The translations under genes were made by a program, and so were the position numbers. The notes beneath the pieces were generated by a model. It saw only the letters and a list, made by a program, of their open reading frames with translations. It did not search any database and was not told the origin of the DNA. A DNA stretch of 64,000 nt from Antedon mediterranea (lineage: Eukaryota; Echinodermata; Crinoidea; Comatulida; Antedonidae): assembly GCF_964355755.1 (NCBI RefSeq), contig NC_092674.1, forward strand, positions 6,391,001-6,455,000, given 5' to 3'. Positions 1 to 12,000 of the stretch are shown one piece after another. How positions within the stretch are numbered: position 1 is the stretch's first letter; each line of letters begins with the position of its first letter.

Positions 1-3000
1 ATATGTCAGTAATATTATTATTTAATAATTGATAAATGCCCCTTTTTTACACAGATCAAGATTTTTTTGTTACAACCACTTTTTTACTTTGTAAATTATG
101 TGTACTTTAATTTATATTTGCATTATTAAATATTAATGCACATTTATTTTTGGTATTGGCAGTTTAGGCCATTTTCGTGATACAATATTCTAAAATAGGA
201 CCAGCAATAAAACTGGCAAACTTTCAGTATTATGCAGATTTCAAAATGGATACATTAAAAACATATAACTATATGTACCCCCCCTAAAAAAATGGAAACT
301 TTCTCAAATTTATATGAAAATACTGTACTTAAATCAACTCCAAATTTAAATGCATTTTATGCAAAATAATCTATTTAATAATATTGGTCAAATATTTAAG
401 GTCTCTGTTAAAGGTAGTAAATATATTTTGAAAAACTCAATATTATTGTCCTTTAATAGTATAGGATATATTCATCTCTTTTTTGTTTAAATTATATTTA
501 TTTATTTTCAAATATGCTATATGTAATTGTAATGTATTTTTTTAGTTGCCAAAACAATGTTTTTTACAGTAAATTATAATAATTTATTATTTTGCCAATG
601 CTTTATATATCATTCACTAATGGTTGAATACCTGTATAAATAATCCCACCTTTACTATCTACAACATAAATCTTGAACTTATTTTTCTTGATGTGTATAC
701 TATTGAGATTAAGCCCATTGGGGCTTATATTTGAGTACACATCAATAATTATGTATAAATGTTTCCATGGGACAATAAAATAATTTCATATTGTGTTAAA
801 ATAACTATATTTAAGTGTGAATAATTATTGCATTGAAACACATTTGGAAATCAATTTGAAATGTATCAAAACAGTTATGTTTAATTAACATACTTCCAAC
901 AAGCTAATTTTAAGTGTGTTCGGAAAGCAGTACAATCATGCTCAGAGTATTGTACAGTAAATGATAAATGCAATATTATGCTTCTGTTTAAAATATGAAT
1001 ACTTAGCTTCTATATTTGAATAGAAAAATTGAAACTCCATAAAAAAAATCGTCATCGTATTTAAAATGTGCTAGACAGTACTGAATTCTTTTAAATGTGT
1101 ATATAATATCGATGTATAATTTCCCATAAGTAAGGGACTAGTGACGCAAGTCCCAGGTGGACTTGCCCAAAACTGATTGCCAGTTCTGGTGATACAGCCT
1201 TTTAGAACAAATGAATTGTATACAGTTAGTTATTGATATGTGGGTTGGTGACATATTTGTTCATACTATATACAGCATCGTTGTATTTATTGTTGTGGCT
1301 GTACTATGGTGGTCAACAGGGTTAAAACAAATGATAATTTACTGTATACAGTATCAATCTCCCATTTCCATACATGGCTGTCATAGTTTAGTTTGAATAA
1401 GTTTACGATTAAGGATATTGGTACAATATATGTTTATGTAATGCTAAGCCTGGTCATAGGGGCATACCGGTAGGTATGTCCCATTAAACACAGGCATCTA
1501 CAACTTGAACATATTGTAATACTGTAGGTCATCATTGAGGAACTAGTTGTAAACCCGCCCACTCATTTTGTCTAGTATAAAGACTTCCTCTATCAGGTTT
1601 CAGGCAATTTTGTGTCGGGGAAGGAGGATGGAGTTTACACCACCAATAAGCCAATTTTATGTTTGTCTATTATATTCCAAGGTGTGCACAATAACTAGTG
1701 TGAATAATCTTTACAAACTTTTTCATTAATTTTCAACTTAAATATGCAATTTCAGTTGATAAACCTTTGAATAATAAGATCCTAAAAAGGACATAGAAGA
1801 TTAGTGTAAATAATGTGTTAATGTTAGAAAAATATTATTAGTAAAATCGCATGTATTGTAACAATAAGCAATAGAAAGTTACTGTATAAAAAGCATATGA
1901 TCAATGTTAATATATTTCAGTAGTACAACAGTACCATATATGACTGAGTATAATCTCATGGGACTACACTCGGGCACAGTATAATATTAGTATCGTAATA
2001 TGTAACTGCATGTCTAAACAGAGATACTTTTTATTTAAATTACTTAATTTTTTGTTATGTTTAATACAGCTTTTAAATACCTCATATAAAAAGTTTATGT
2101 ACTGCTAAATGTGTAAAAGCACATTGTAAAATGGTGCATTTTTTTTTTATAGAATTCTATTTAAAGATACATATAATCTTTCGCTTTTTTTTTACATTTT
2201 AATTACGAACCTTTAGTTTTAATGACTTTATGAAAGGGAGTGTAATAATACTTGGGCCGACCCTAGCGGTCTTTAATTAGAAGTAATATTTAAATATAAT
2301 CATATGAAGCTGATACAACTCTTAAAAAATCAAGTTTAGAAAAAGTATTAAGAAAATGTTAACGTTACTATGTAGCTTTTGTGCTCAACAGAAAAGAACA
2401 GATTTTAAATTTAAACTTCTGATCAAAAATTATTTCTTGGATAACTTCATCTGTTAAAACCATGTTGGAATTAAGAAAAATTGTGTGCTTAAATAGTTTT
2501 GTTTACACAACAAATTGTAATACTTTTTTGGTTGTTAATATGAAAATAGAAACAAGACAATCATTATCTAAACATTATTTTTGTAAAATTATGCGTCAAA
2601 ATTGGGTGGCCCGCTTGATTCCGCCCCGAAAAATTAGCTTGTATTCATCGTCTTAAAATTGTGCTATGTGCTTATAATAGAACTCAGTTGCCAACTGTAT
2701 TCAGATATAAACAATTATGTGCAATAATTTACTGATCCCTGCCTATTTGACAACGCTGTATTATAGTTGCTTTGTCTCCTGCCATTGGCCTAAAGGCTAA
2801 GATACATTAGTAACGCAATGTATTGAATACAGTAATTAACAAAAGCATTCAACCATGTACTTACTATATCCTAATAATTATGTAATATACTAGCTCTATT
2901 ATTAGCAGAATCGCTATATTTTGTTTCCAATGTAAGTTTTTTCTCAAAAAGTCTTTGTTCAAAGACTATGAATTTTGGAAAATTAAACAAAAAGTTGATA

Positions 3001-3540
3001 AGCTGTGTTCCATAATCTATGGACCATGACCAAATGTACGCCATTAATAACAGATTGTAATGTGTAATGGTCACAATTTAAGGGTGCCAGTGTATAAGGA
3101 CCGTACTGCCAGTTTTAACTGTAATTATATATTAGAAACAAAGTGCTAAACATTAATCAAGGAATGTACAGTAAACCAGATGTTTTTTTTATTATATTTG
3201 TGACATTTTGAAAAAGTATTATTTATGACCACCAAACATATATTTATATTATTTTTTTCTCCCTATTTAATACTTATTTTATAAAGAAACATGGTGTATG
3301 TCATTTTTGTGCAAACATTTTTTGTAGGCCATAATTTTGTATTTTAAAATTCCACCCATTCATTTGGCATCAGAAATTACTGGTTTCATGCATTTTAAAA
3401 TAATTTATTCATGTAATTTAAATATTTGTGTGTGAAATTGTCTAGTCCTGCTGCTAATGCGTTGTGACGTACATATTAGTAATAAATGTGGCATAAGTTA
3501 CGTTTTTGTGACTTCTTTGTATTTTATTGTGTGTATAATC
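1..3540 (+). other. gene-free AT-rich stretch, possible long 3' UTR
   Basis: No convincing exon is seen in either strand; open frames are short and lack family resemblance. An AATAAA lies at 3481-3486 and is followed by a T/GT-rich run, the usual layout of a strong polyadenylation site. Another AATAAA lies near 775. The stretch has few recognisable repeats compared with the rest of the window. One reading is that it is the 3' UTR of a plus-strand gene whose coding part ends left of the window. This is inference only; plain intergenic DNA is equally possible. Confidence 0.25.
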
Positions 3541-3677
3541 CGATTGAATACAGTATGCTAGACACCTACACTACAGTTGTGAACTGCAGCTTAAATTTAT
3601 CAAGGTTTGTTGGATAGCTGGGAATCAGTTAAATCAATTTTTGCAACTTTCTTAGTTCTAGAGTATTTCAGTAAGAT

Positions 3678-3788
3678 CAGTGGTGTATGGCTATGAGTGC
3701 TCACTGGCTAAAAACCCTGAGGCCCCAGAGCTTAGAGGCCTCTGAGCAGGGCCTGGAAGGAAAAGGGGGCCTCTGCATTATGCCACTG
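3678..3788. mobile_element. short inverted-repeat element, hAT-like ends
   Basis: The element begins CAGTGGTGTATGG and ends CATTATGCCACTG, so the ends are imperfect inverted repeats starting with CAG. Its inner part (GTGCTCACTGGCTAAA followed by a CCCTGAGGCCCC-like run) recurs in diverged form at about 4150-4290. The CAG...CTG ends resemble short hAT elements, but no 8-bp target duplication was confirmed. Confidence 0.45.
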
Positions 3789-4144
3789 AGCAGCAGGTAC
3801 AATTTACAATACAGTACAACAATGTATCTATAAAAACATCGAGAACTAACTTTACACTATTATAGGATTTTATTATACAAAATCACACACACAAACAATG
3901 GGTGTCTAGAAAACTAATATCTAAGTTTTTTTCTAGACAGCCTTAAAAACTTTCACATTTAAAAAAAGATATATATTACTGTAACTATGCATTTTAATCA
4001 AGTCAATATATTTTTTTTAGTGTAAAAATTATTTTGCAAATAAATTACAAGACCCCTTTTATGACCAATAGGATCATGGGTGGGTTAAGGTATCATTGCA
4101 CCTATTTTTTATTTGGAATGTATATAAACAGTACTAGTATTATA

Positions 4145-4290
4145 TGCAGCAGCGTAACGGCTATATGCGCTCACTGGCTAAACCCAGGGGCTCCAGCATA
4201 TGAGCAGCTACTTAGGAGTGCTAAACCAGGGGTCTTGTCCTCCTGTGTTGAGCCCCAGGTCATATGCAATTCGATCCTCCTGATCGGAAA
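4145..4290. repeat. diverged copy of the 3678-3788 repeat
   Basis: The stretch shares GCGCTCACTGGCTAAA and the following CCCAGGGGCTCC-type sequence with 3678-3788. Ends are not clear. An open frame through it is a by-product of the repeat, not a gene. Confidence 0.4.
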
Positions 4291-4518
4291 GGTTTACTCC
4301 ATCTCATTACACCCCATCTCTAAGAGTTGCAGGAAAAATAATAACCCTGCTTTCAGAGAGAAAAGATGGCAGATGTTATGGAGAATCCAAGACAATACAA
4401 TGCATTGTATTCTACATTGAATTACTCTAGATTCCAGGCCCATTAACATGCCAACCAATGGCATACACACTGCTGCTACACTAACGTTGATGTAGTTTGC
4501 TGGAAAGCTTCGGTACCA

Positions 4519-7500
4519 TCAAGATGAGTGAAATTCTGGGTGTATTGTAAAGTCATACTTCCAAGGTCTGATCCTGGGTTTGGTTGATTCTGCATCCTTT
4601 ACTTGAGAACTGTAGTCGGTGATATGATAATGTGCTGCGTTCAATGGTGTTCTGTATCTGTTCGGGTCGCTCTCTAAGGATTGGAACAACCGTGTGGCAA
4701 CTTTGGATTCTGCAGAAAAAGTATATGACAAAATTAATGGTCAAATTCAACCAAAAACCCATTGGTTGGCAGCCAATTTGACTATGTTTTGCTTTAAATT
4801 TTTTCACGTAAATAATTTTTTTTTTTCGATTAAATTTTTCTTCAAACTTCAACTATTATGTGACATTAAAATGGCATATGCAACAAAAAATAAATAAAAA
4901 TACATCTTTAATACATTAGATTATTTTATTTAACAGATGAATAATTCACTATACTGTACCTCTGGCGCCAGCTGCCTTGAGATATCTGTGTACCGATGAC
5001 TGGTATGGTACCTTTACATATTTCTTGTTTGATTCCATACAGTACGCCTTACTTTGAGTTGTATCCATCATTTTATGAATCGCCTGTCGATCTATAATAA
5101 AGTATAAATTATTTAATTTCCGTGTTCTAGTTCTCCCATGACCTAGAGGATCATGGGGGCATTGCAGATGAGATACAGTGCACCAAATCCTTCCATAGGG
5201 GAATTAGTAGTTGTACTCATCATGATACGATACACTGGCATAAGCCATATCTCCCAGTGGAGAATATCCAAAAGAATATAAAAGGTTTTTAATTAGAAAT
5301 TATGAAAAAGCTTCTAGCAAATTGTTAGTCTGTTAGGGTGATTTTCAATTTCTGAATTTCACATGTTGATTTTGAGGGGTTTATTGAACTTGTTCAAATG
5401 TCTGATCTACCTTTTCTTCTTGCTAATTTCATCCATGCCTCTGCTGCCTGGGCTTGTCTTGGGTCCTGAAACATTTCTTTCACTGACTACAGGAAGTCAA
5501 AAACACAAGTACTAAATTAAAAACAGTTATAGTATGTGGGCGACAAAGTTTCAATTTGAACATCATGACATGAGTCATCAAGACCTTTTGATTATGCTAA
5601 TGTAGAACCAGGTGCTCATAGGAGGAATTGGACCATTACCTTCCCCCTCTCGTTTAAAAAATGATTATTGACATATTTGATTGGGACTTTACCGTTTTCT
5701 TTGAGTACTTACTTAACAGAGTATTTTGAGCGTTAAGATGGTTCTTAACCAAAAGCTGGCTTTGTTAACATTTTCTAACCAAATGATTTTCAGTTTACAA
5801 TTTACAAAAAAAATAAAAATGTACTCCTACTCCATTTGTAAAACAAATCTTTATGTTGACTACGAAAGTTCCTAATGGAATACGACACTTTGGTCAGTGA
5901 TCATAGAAATTTATTTATCAAATATTTGGCACTCGATAGGCAGTTGAAATATGTTTTGGCAGTGTACCATATATTTATTCTACTCCGACCTTTTCTAGTT
6001 CGCACACTGTGTTAATACTTTGGCACAACACAGCTTTGGTTTGACCTTGATAGAACAATCTTTTGTAAGAAAATGTTGTAGTTTTACACGTCTTTCACCT
6101 TTTCATCATATGGCAGGACTCCAGCTGTTGCAGGTCGCCCAATGTATTTCTCTCTTAAATGTTTCCGTTGCTCCTGTTCTTCTTTACGACAAACTCCATC
6201 AACTGAAATGATAATATTAAATAATGCTACTCTCTTCAAAATTTAACCAACAGAATCTCATTGCAATAATTCAAGAGAAACTCCTTTTAAGGGGACAATT
6301 ATCTCCTAGAATAAACAAGAAGAAATTTTTATCACTACAGGTAACCTCTATTCATGGGACATCCTCTATTCAGGTAACATCCCTATCAAAGGGGACATTT
6401 TAAGGTTATGAAAATGTAGGGACTATATAGGGGTTCTACTGTATAAAAGCATATAAATATTTTTTTCGGAATATGCCTAGTTTTTGATCCACCACTGAAA
6501 CTCACTTCTGTATATTTCTGTTTTAACTCGATCATCTGGATTCCGGAAGCCTTCCACTGCGTTCAACTCTTTCCCAAAGGCAGAGTCGGGATCGTGGTAA
6601 CCAGGTACTTCTTTTAAATGGCATGTAAGGAATACGCTGTTGGGAAAAAATATATAATTGTGAACAAATCAGTTCTTAATTTTAAAGAAAAATTGCATTT
6701 TCTTCCATTCAATCTGTGATACAATAACAACAACAAAAATGTTCAAGGATATAAACATGTTTTGGAACTTGAGTACTAAGTTTATATATATGGAAATATA
6801 GATATAGCTATAAATGTGTGTCATATTGGTAATTAATAACAAATCATTTAATTATTAAAATTAATGTGTAGCATAATAACATTATATTAGTAAATGTAGA
6901 CCATTACACAAGATTACATTAAGACATTTTTTTCCACAACATATCTTACTCTTGTTATATAACACCATTATACAACCTCATCTTCTTTATTGCAACATTA
7001 TTTGGGCAGCCGACTACCCATCAAATTTAGAAAAACTTAATAAACAAATTAAACGTGCTGCCCGTATTATTACTTTCTCTCACTATCTCGCCCCTTCCCA
7101 ACCTTTACTTAAAAAACTAAATATTCTTAGTCTACATGATCTATTTACAACACAAATTGCTTCCTTTATTTTTCAATTCCTTAATACCAAACTCCCTGTG
7201 ACAATGTCTAATCTATTAAGTCATCATACAAAATCACACAAGTACAATTTACGTATCGACAATAAATTTCAGCATCTTGATGTACCTCCTTTTAGACTGA
7301 AAATTTCCGAATATTTTATTTCTGTTTCAGGACCGCGAATCTGGAATGATCTTGATGACAAACTAAACCATTTTAAATCTCTTTATACTTTTCGTAAAAA
7401 TTGTAAAAAATATCTTATTTCTTTATACTAATTTTAATATTATTATGATTGTAGTACACTGAAAGTATCTATTTTTATTTCATCGTTTTTGTTTTTATTT

Positions 7501-8134
7501 ATTATTTTATGTAGTAAATTGTATTAGTTTAAATGTATGTGTATTGTTTCTGGGGTCTTTCTCGAGACAAGAAACTTGATTTCTTCTAGAGAAGACCCCA
7601 AATGATGGCTTATTACTAATGTTTTCATTTATGTACACATCTATATATTATACTGTATAATGCCATTGTTGAACAAATAAATGTTTTTTGAATTTGAATA
7701 AGAAAATGCACTATCTAAGTATTAATATTAATACAATTCATTTTAAAATCATTCTTTTAAGAAATAAAAATAATATTTAAGTTATGATAATTTTATTATT
7801 TAAATTTGTTTATATAATCTTACTTTGGTGGATGTGGTTTGTTCCTTCTAGTTGTGGAAGTCGGTCTTGCCTTGGTAAGACTTCTTTTAGAGACTTGTCC
7901 TTTATTATAGTAACTATTCGAATATGTAGTCGGTTTGTCTGTCGGTTCTGGGGTCCACGCCTTGACCGCGGCCCGTCGTATAGCCTCAAGCTCTTGTGTT
8001 GATGTCGGACTGTATTCTATAACACGGTGTCTATATCCAGTCATGATAGGATCAGCGGAACGGGAGCGAAATTGTGACACTATTCCCCCTCCCCTTAAAT
8101 CACTAAATCCAGGTAAAATATGCCCTGTAGCCAT
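4519..8134 (-). CDS. uncharacterised 314-residue protein, six coding exons
   Basis: Coding exons on the minus strand: 8134-7824, 6636-6506, 6202-6099, 5486-5411, 5091-4960, 4709-4519. All introns are GT-AG and the phases join exactly (945 nt with stop). The ATG at 8134 is the first in frame. The protein has no signal peptide or membrane segment and is basic and rich in Tyr, Pro, Lys and Arg. An N-terminal region of about 100 residues ends in RRNKPHPPNVFLTCHL, followed by charged helix-prone segments (KEEQEQRKHLREKYIG; QAQAAEAWMKLARRK) and a tail with RTPLNAAHYHITDYSS. Short proline/tyrosine motifs around helices are a style common in axonemal microtubule inner proteins, so a ciliary role is possible, but I do not recognise the family. 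The gene is divergent from EXOC1 with about 0.9 kb between start codons. Intron 1 carries a LINE fragment. The exon structure is secure; the function is not. Confidence 0.85.
6330..6445. repeat. dispersed 'strand-symmetric GGGGACA' repeat
   Basis: Several units alternate CCTCTATTCA and AAGGGGACA-type words and end in GGGGTTCTACTGTAT. The same repeat recurs at 16800-17105, 17731-17780, 35727-36050, 41190-41265, 59735-59800 and 61440-62410. It lies in an intron of the 314-residue gene. Confidence 0.5.
6931..7695 (+). mobile_element. 5'-truncated non-LTR retrotransposon (LINE)
   Basis: An open frame of about 160 residues ending at 7431 matches the end of a non-LTR reverse transcriptase: LLLYNTIIQPHLLYCNIIW, then a basic KQIKRAARIITF block, a leucine-rich helix region, and a closing GPRIWNDL / FRKNCKKYL motif. 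This is the typical C-terminal 'thumb' end of the RT in jockey/CR1/Rex-type LINEs. The endonuclease and the RT catalytic core are absent, so the copy is dead on arrival. A 3' UTR follows with a hairpin (7552-7599) and an AATAAATG...TTGAATTTGAATAAG tail typical of short-repeat LINE tails. It sits in intron 1 of the minus-strand gene, antisense to it. Confidence 0.85.
7552..7599 (+). repeat. hairpin in LINE 3' UTR
   Basis: GGGGTCTT at the left and AAGACCCC at the right bracket a second pair, ACAAGAAA and TTTCTTCT, giving an imperfect stem around a short CTTGA loop. Stem-loops near the 3' end are recognised by the reverse transcriptase in some LINE families. Confidence 0.55.
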
Positions 8135-9049
8135 TGTCTGGGGTTCCTTTTTAAACAGAAATTAATTGTTTGTTTTCACAACTTTATGAGACGATTAGAT
8201 AGCAAGGATAACCAATGTACACAAAATCAGCGCCCTAGGCAACTGGCTAACCCTTGACATGTTATAATAAAAGAAAGATCAATCACGAATACTCCACAGT
8301 CAATTGTGGGTAATCCAATCAAACATGACATTATAAATTGACTTTGTAAACCTTAAAAATAAAATAAATGGTATGAAAATATTTATAACATTGAAAAATC
8401 TTTTAAAACAGTTAAATCAATAATAATTTGAATTTAAATAGTATTTAATAATTTTGTTAAAAAATAATATACCCCTTCACTTATAATGGATTGAATCCGG
8501 AAGTCCGAGCACTGATCTATGAAAACACAACAACCGGTTTCCTCCCCGGCCGTAAAGTCATTCATAACCACAGCAAATCTGTGGCCTAGGCCTAGGTATA
8601 CCAAGCTAATACGATTTCTTTGTATAGGCCTAGTTAATTAATTTTTTAATCATTTGTTTTAGTTGTTTATGTGAATTACAGTATAAATGTCGCTTAACTT
8701 TTCTTCTAAAAGGCCTATTTTAGACTCTACTCCTCTGCTGGCATGGTGCATGGTCTGCTAGCTAGAGGTAGGCAGGCCTTTAATCCTCTACTCTCCCTAG
8801 CAGCAAATAGGTCTAGGCTAGGCTAGGTCTTTCTGCCACCATCACCACTATTGTGGGTACCAGACAATGCATGTGATAGTATATACACAACATACTCAGC
8901 CCTTTGTAATTGATTATAATTGAGATCACACTTTAAATTTCAAATTATCTTTTTTTAATTTTGTTTCATCGCTGTTGTTGCTGTCCCATCATTTTTCGCT
9001 GTCGCATCAATAATAATCAATAATGTTAACAATCTATTTGCATTTTCAG
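8135..9049. promoter_or_regulatory. divergent promoter region between the 314-residue gene and EXOC1
   Basis: The two start codons face away from each other and no other gene lies between them. A splice acceptor (TTTTCAG at 9043-9049) precedes the EXOC1 start codon exon, so EXOC1 has at least one non-coding exon in this interval, probably in the more GC-rich part at about 8480-8640. No TATA box is convincing. A shared bidirectional promoter is an inference from spacing. Confidence 0.4.
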
Positions 9050-9076
9050 TAGCGTAACTGATCAGGTGGGTTTAAT

Positions 9077-12000
9077 ATGACAGCCATCAGACACACCCTA
9101 CAGAGGGATGTATTCCTGCCTCAAGGAGAACGTTTAATTGACGTTGTTCATGTCAGCAAAACTGGAAAAAAGAAAAAAAGTAGTTTCCTTTGTGCAGCAA
9201 GTAAGTAACTAAGAATAAAATATCTTCCACTACTCAAATTGACTGTCAATCATATGGAATTAAGCGATTATTCATTAGAGAGTTTTTCGCACGTAAACGT
9301 TAATTTTAATGTCAACATAAATTATTGTTATTAATTTTTCAATGTTTTGTAGTTACTACAGATGCGCCAATTCGCGTATCTCTGTACAAAGTGAAGAAAG
9401 CCGACAAAGAAAATTTCAAGAAGAGGCAATGTTGGCTGCTCTCGGAACTGAAACAGGTTGATGGAAAAGATGCTGAAAAGGTATTTTATAATACAGTATT
9501 TTAACTTGCTTTATGTAATATCTTGTATTCAGTTGTACCAGTACTGGTATTTTAAAGGTTGTATGTTTTTCTGAAGTGATCAGTCAAAACCCTAACACTA
9601 GGTCAGTATTGAACCCTGAACCTTTGGATTGGAGGCTACCAAGCTACAGCTCCACAGGACCATTTATTATTTAAATATTTTTTTTTTTTTAGGATTTGCC
9701 AGATTTTGATCTGCACTTTGAGAAGATTTACAAGTGGATTGCGAGCAATGAGGTGGAGAAGAATAAATTCATCACCACACTGTGGAAGGTAAACCTGACA
9801 TTCCAATTTAATAATGTAAAAAATTAAAAAAAAAAATCATTTTTAGACTTTTTAATGAGTAAATCCGAAAAGGAAAAGTGATTAACTTATAAATAAATTA
9901 ATAAATTCTAGCTATGAAATATTTTTGAATGTTAATAGTTAAGCAGTCGTTACCAGAAAGACCGGCACAAACCCGAATTATTTGTCAATGTTAAGCCATC
10001 GCTACTAGAAGGTAATTATACTTATAAGCAATTATGTTGATTTAGATATTAAATACTTTATTAATATAATATGCGTTTATAATGTGCTATACATAACACA
10101 TAATCCCAAGGGCTGTACTGGCTGTGTATATACACAGGATAAAGACATTTTTAACTAGTAGTTTTAACTGTTAATGATTACTCATATATTCTTACTAAGA
10201 ATTCAATACCACTGTATAATAGATGAGAGAAAGTATCTATTACCATATCAACATTTATGCCATTGCATTGAGTAGTTATACATATTATTAGTTCATGGGA
10301 CCAACAACTTAATGTCTCATCCAATGCATGAGGGAATTTCAACTGATGGCAATAAGACACAGCAAGATGGCAGTGCCTTCCTAGTTTGGTAACATGATAC
10401 ATAAAGTAATTTACTTACTTTGTTTGTACTTAGAAACATTCATGATTGGAGACCAAGCTCTGCAGATCGAACTGATGGAGTCTGGAGACACCGGAGAGAG
10501 TGACTATCACGCGTTGTCCAAAAAAGAGGAAGATGATTTGCAGAAAATGATGAACGAGTGTGATTTTGCTATCGGAAATGCGGAAGCGTTTATGGAGAGG
10601 TTATCAAATGATCTTTCAGTTCTTGATGGGGTGAGTATTAATTTTAATCGATTTATAAGTAAAACTATGTCTTAAGCTCTGTCTACACTATCAAAGTTTA
10701 TGTGAAAAAAATGTGATGTGTCCCTATATATGGACATGATGATATCACTAACATAATTGGGCATATCACTACCATATTTAGGCAAACTTTTTTTGATAGT
10801 GTAGACAGAGCTTAACAAAGAGTACCAAAATGATTACTATGTGTATATTAATTTGTGTCTATAAGAGTGTTATTTATTTTGCAGGACAATATTCATTCAA
10901 TAATTGAGTCTCAACAAGAGGTTGCGAGATTAATGAACTTGCTTGATGATTCTTTACGTGTTGTCAACACACTCGACACAAAGCTGAATTCATATGATGA
11001 AATGCTTGAGGTTAGTTAAAGTAATATTTTAATAATTGTAATTTGACTATTGTAAATGTCTCCCATCGTCCTCCTTTAAGTTTTTGTTAATTTAAAGCTA
11101 TGTTTAATACACTAAAAAAATGTGATGTGCCCATATATGGACATGATGATGTCATGTCACTACCATATTGGGGCACATCAAATTTTTAGTGTAGACAGAG
11201 TTTAAAGGCCCAGATACAATCTACAAAGTAATTGTATTAATAAATTCAATAGTAAAGATACCCACCACAAATGTAGATTCAAACGTTCCCTGAACCATTC
11301 TGGTCATTTTGATCTCATGTAAATGGATTTGTGCAATAGCAAAAATTTGTGTGAACAAAAATACTCTCTTATATTGAAATAGATACTGTATACAGAGTAG
11401 TTTAATAAATAAATAATATTTCAAGTTAACTGGCAAGATCAATATGCTCTTTTACACTTAAAATACTTTAACATCTTATAAACAGTGATGTAGCCATACA
11501 AAATAAAGTGGTGCGGTTTTTGCAAGAAAAGGGAACAATCTCTGTTCAAGCCACTGTCTATGAAAAAGTGGTCAGGTTGAAACTTTACCAACAGTACTGG
11601 TGGCTACGGCCCTGATAAAGTAAAAACGTTACATTTTGATAGATCTTGTTTTAAATGACAAAAATGGTTATATTAATTATTCTATGCACTTTTAAAAAAA
11701 TTCATGTAGGGTGTTCGTGCCCACATGGAAGTCATGGAACAGAAAGATTCATCCATTCAAATCCAAAACCAAAACCAACACAAGTTACTGACAGAACTAG
11801 AAGCTCTGGTGAAGAAGCTAGAGTTGCCACATAGATACCAGATGATATTATTGGATGGAGATCTCAACAAACCAGTGGGAATCAGTGACTGCACCCAAGC
11901 AGCTCAGATTCTGCAACAAAAGATGGAAGTTAAGATTCATGATGGTAAGTCACAGAGATTTTAACATTAATGTAATATAACGATATACTTTTATATTTAA

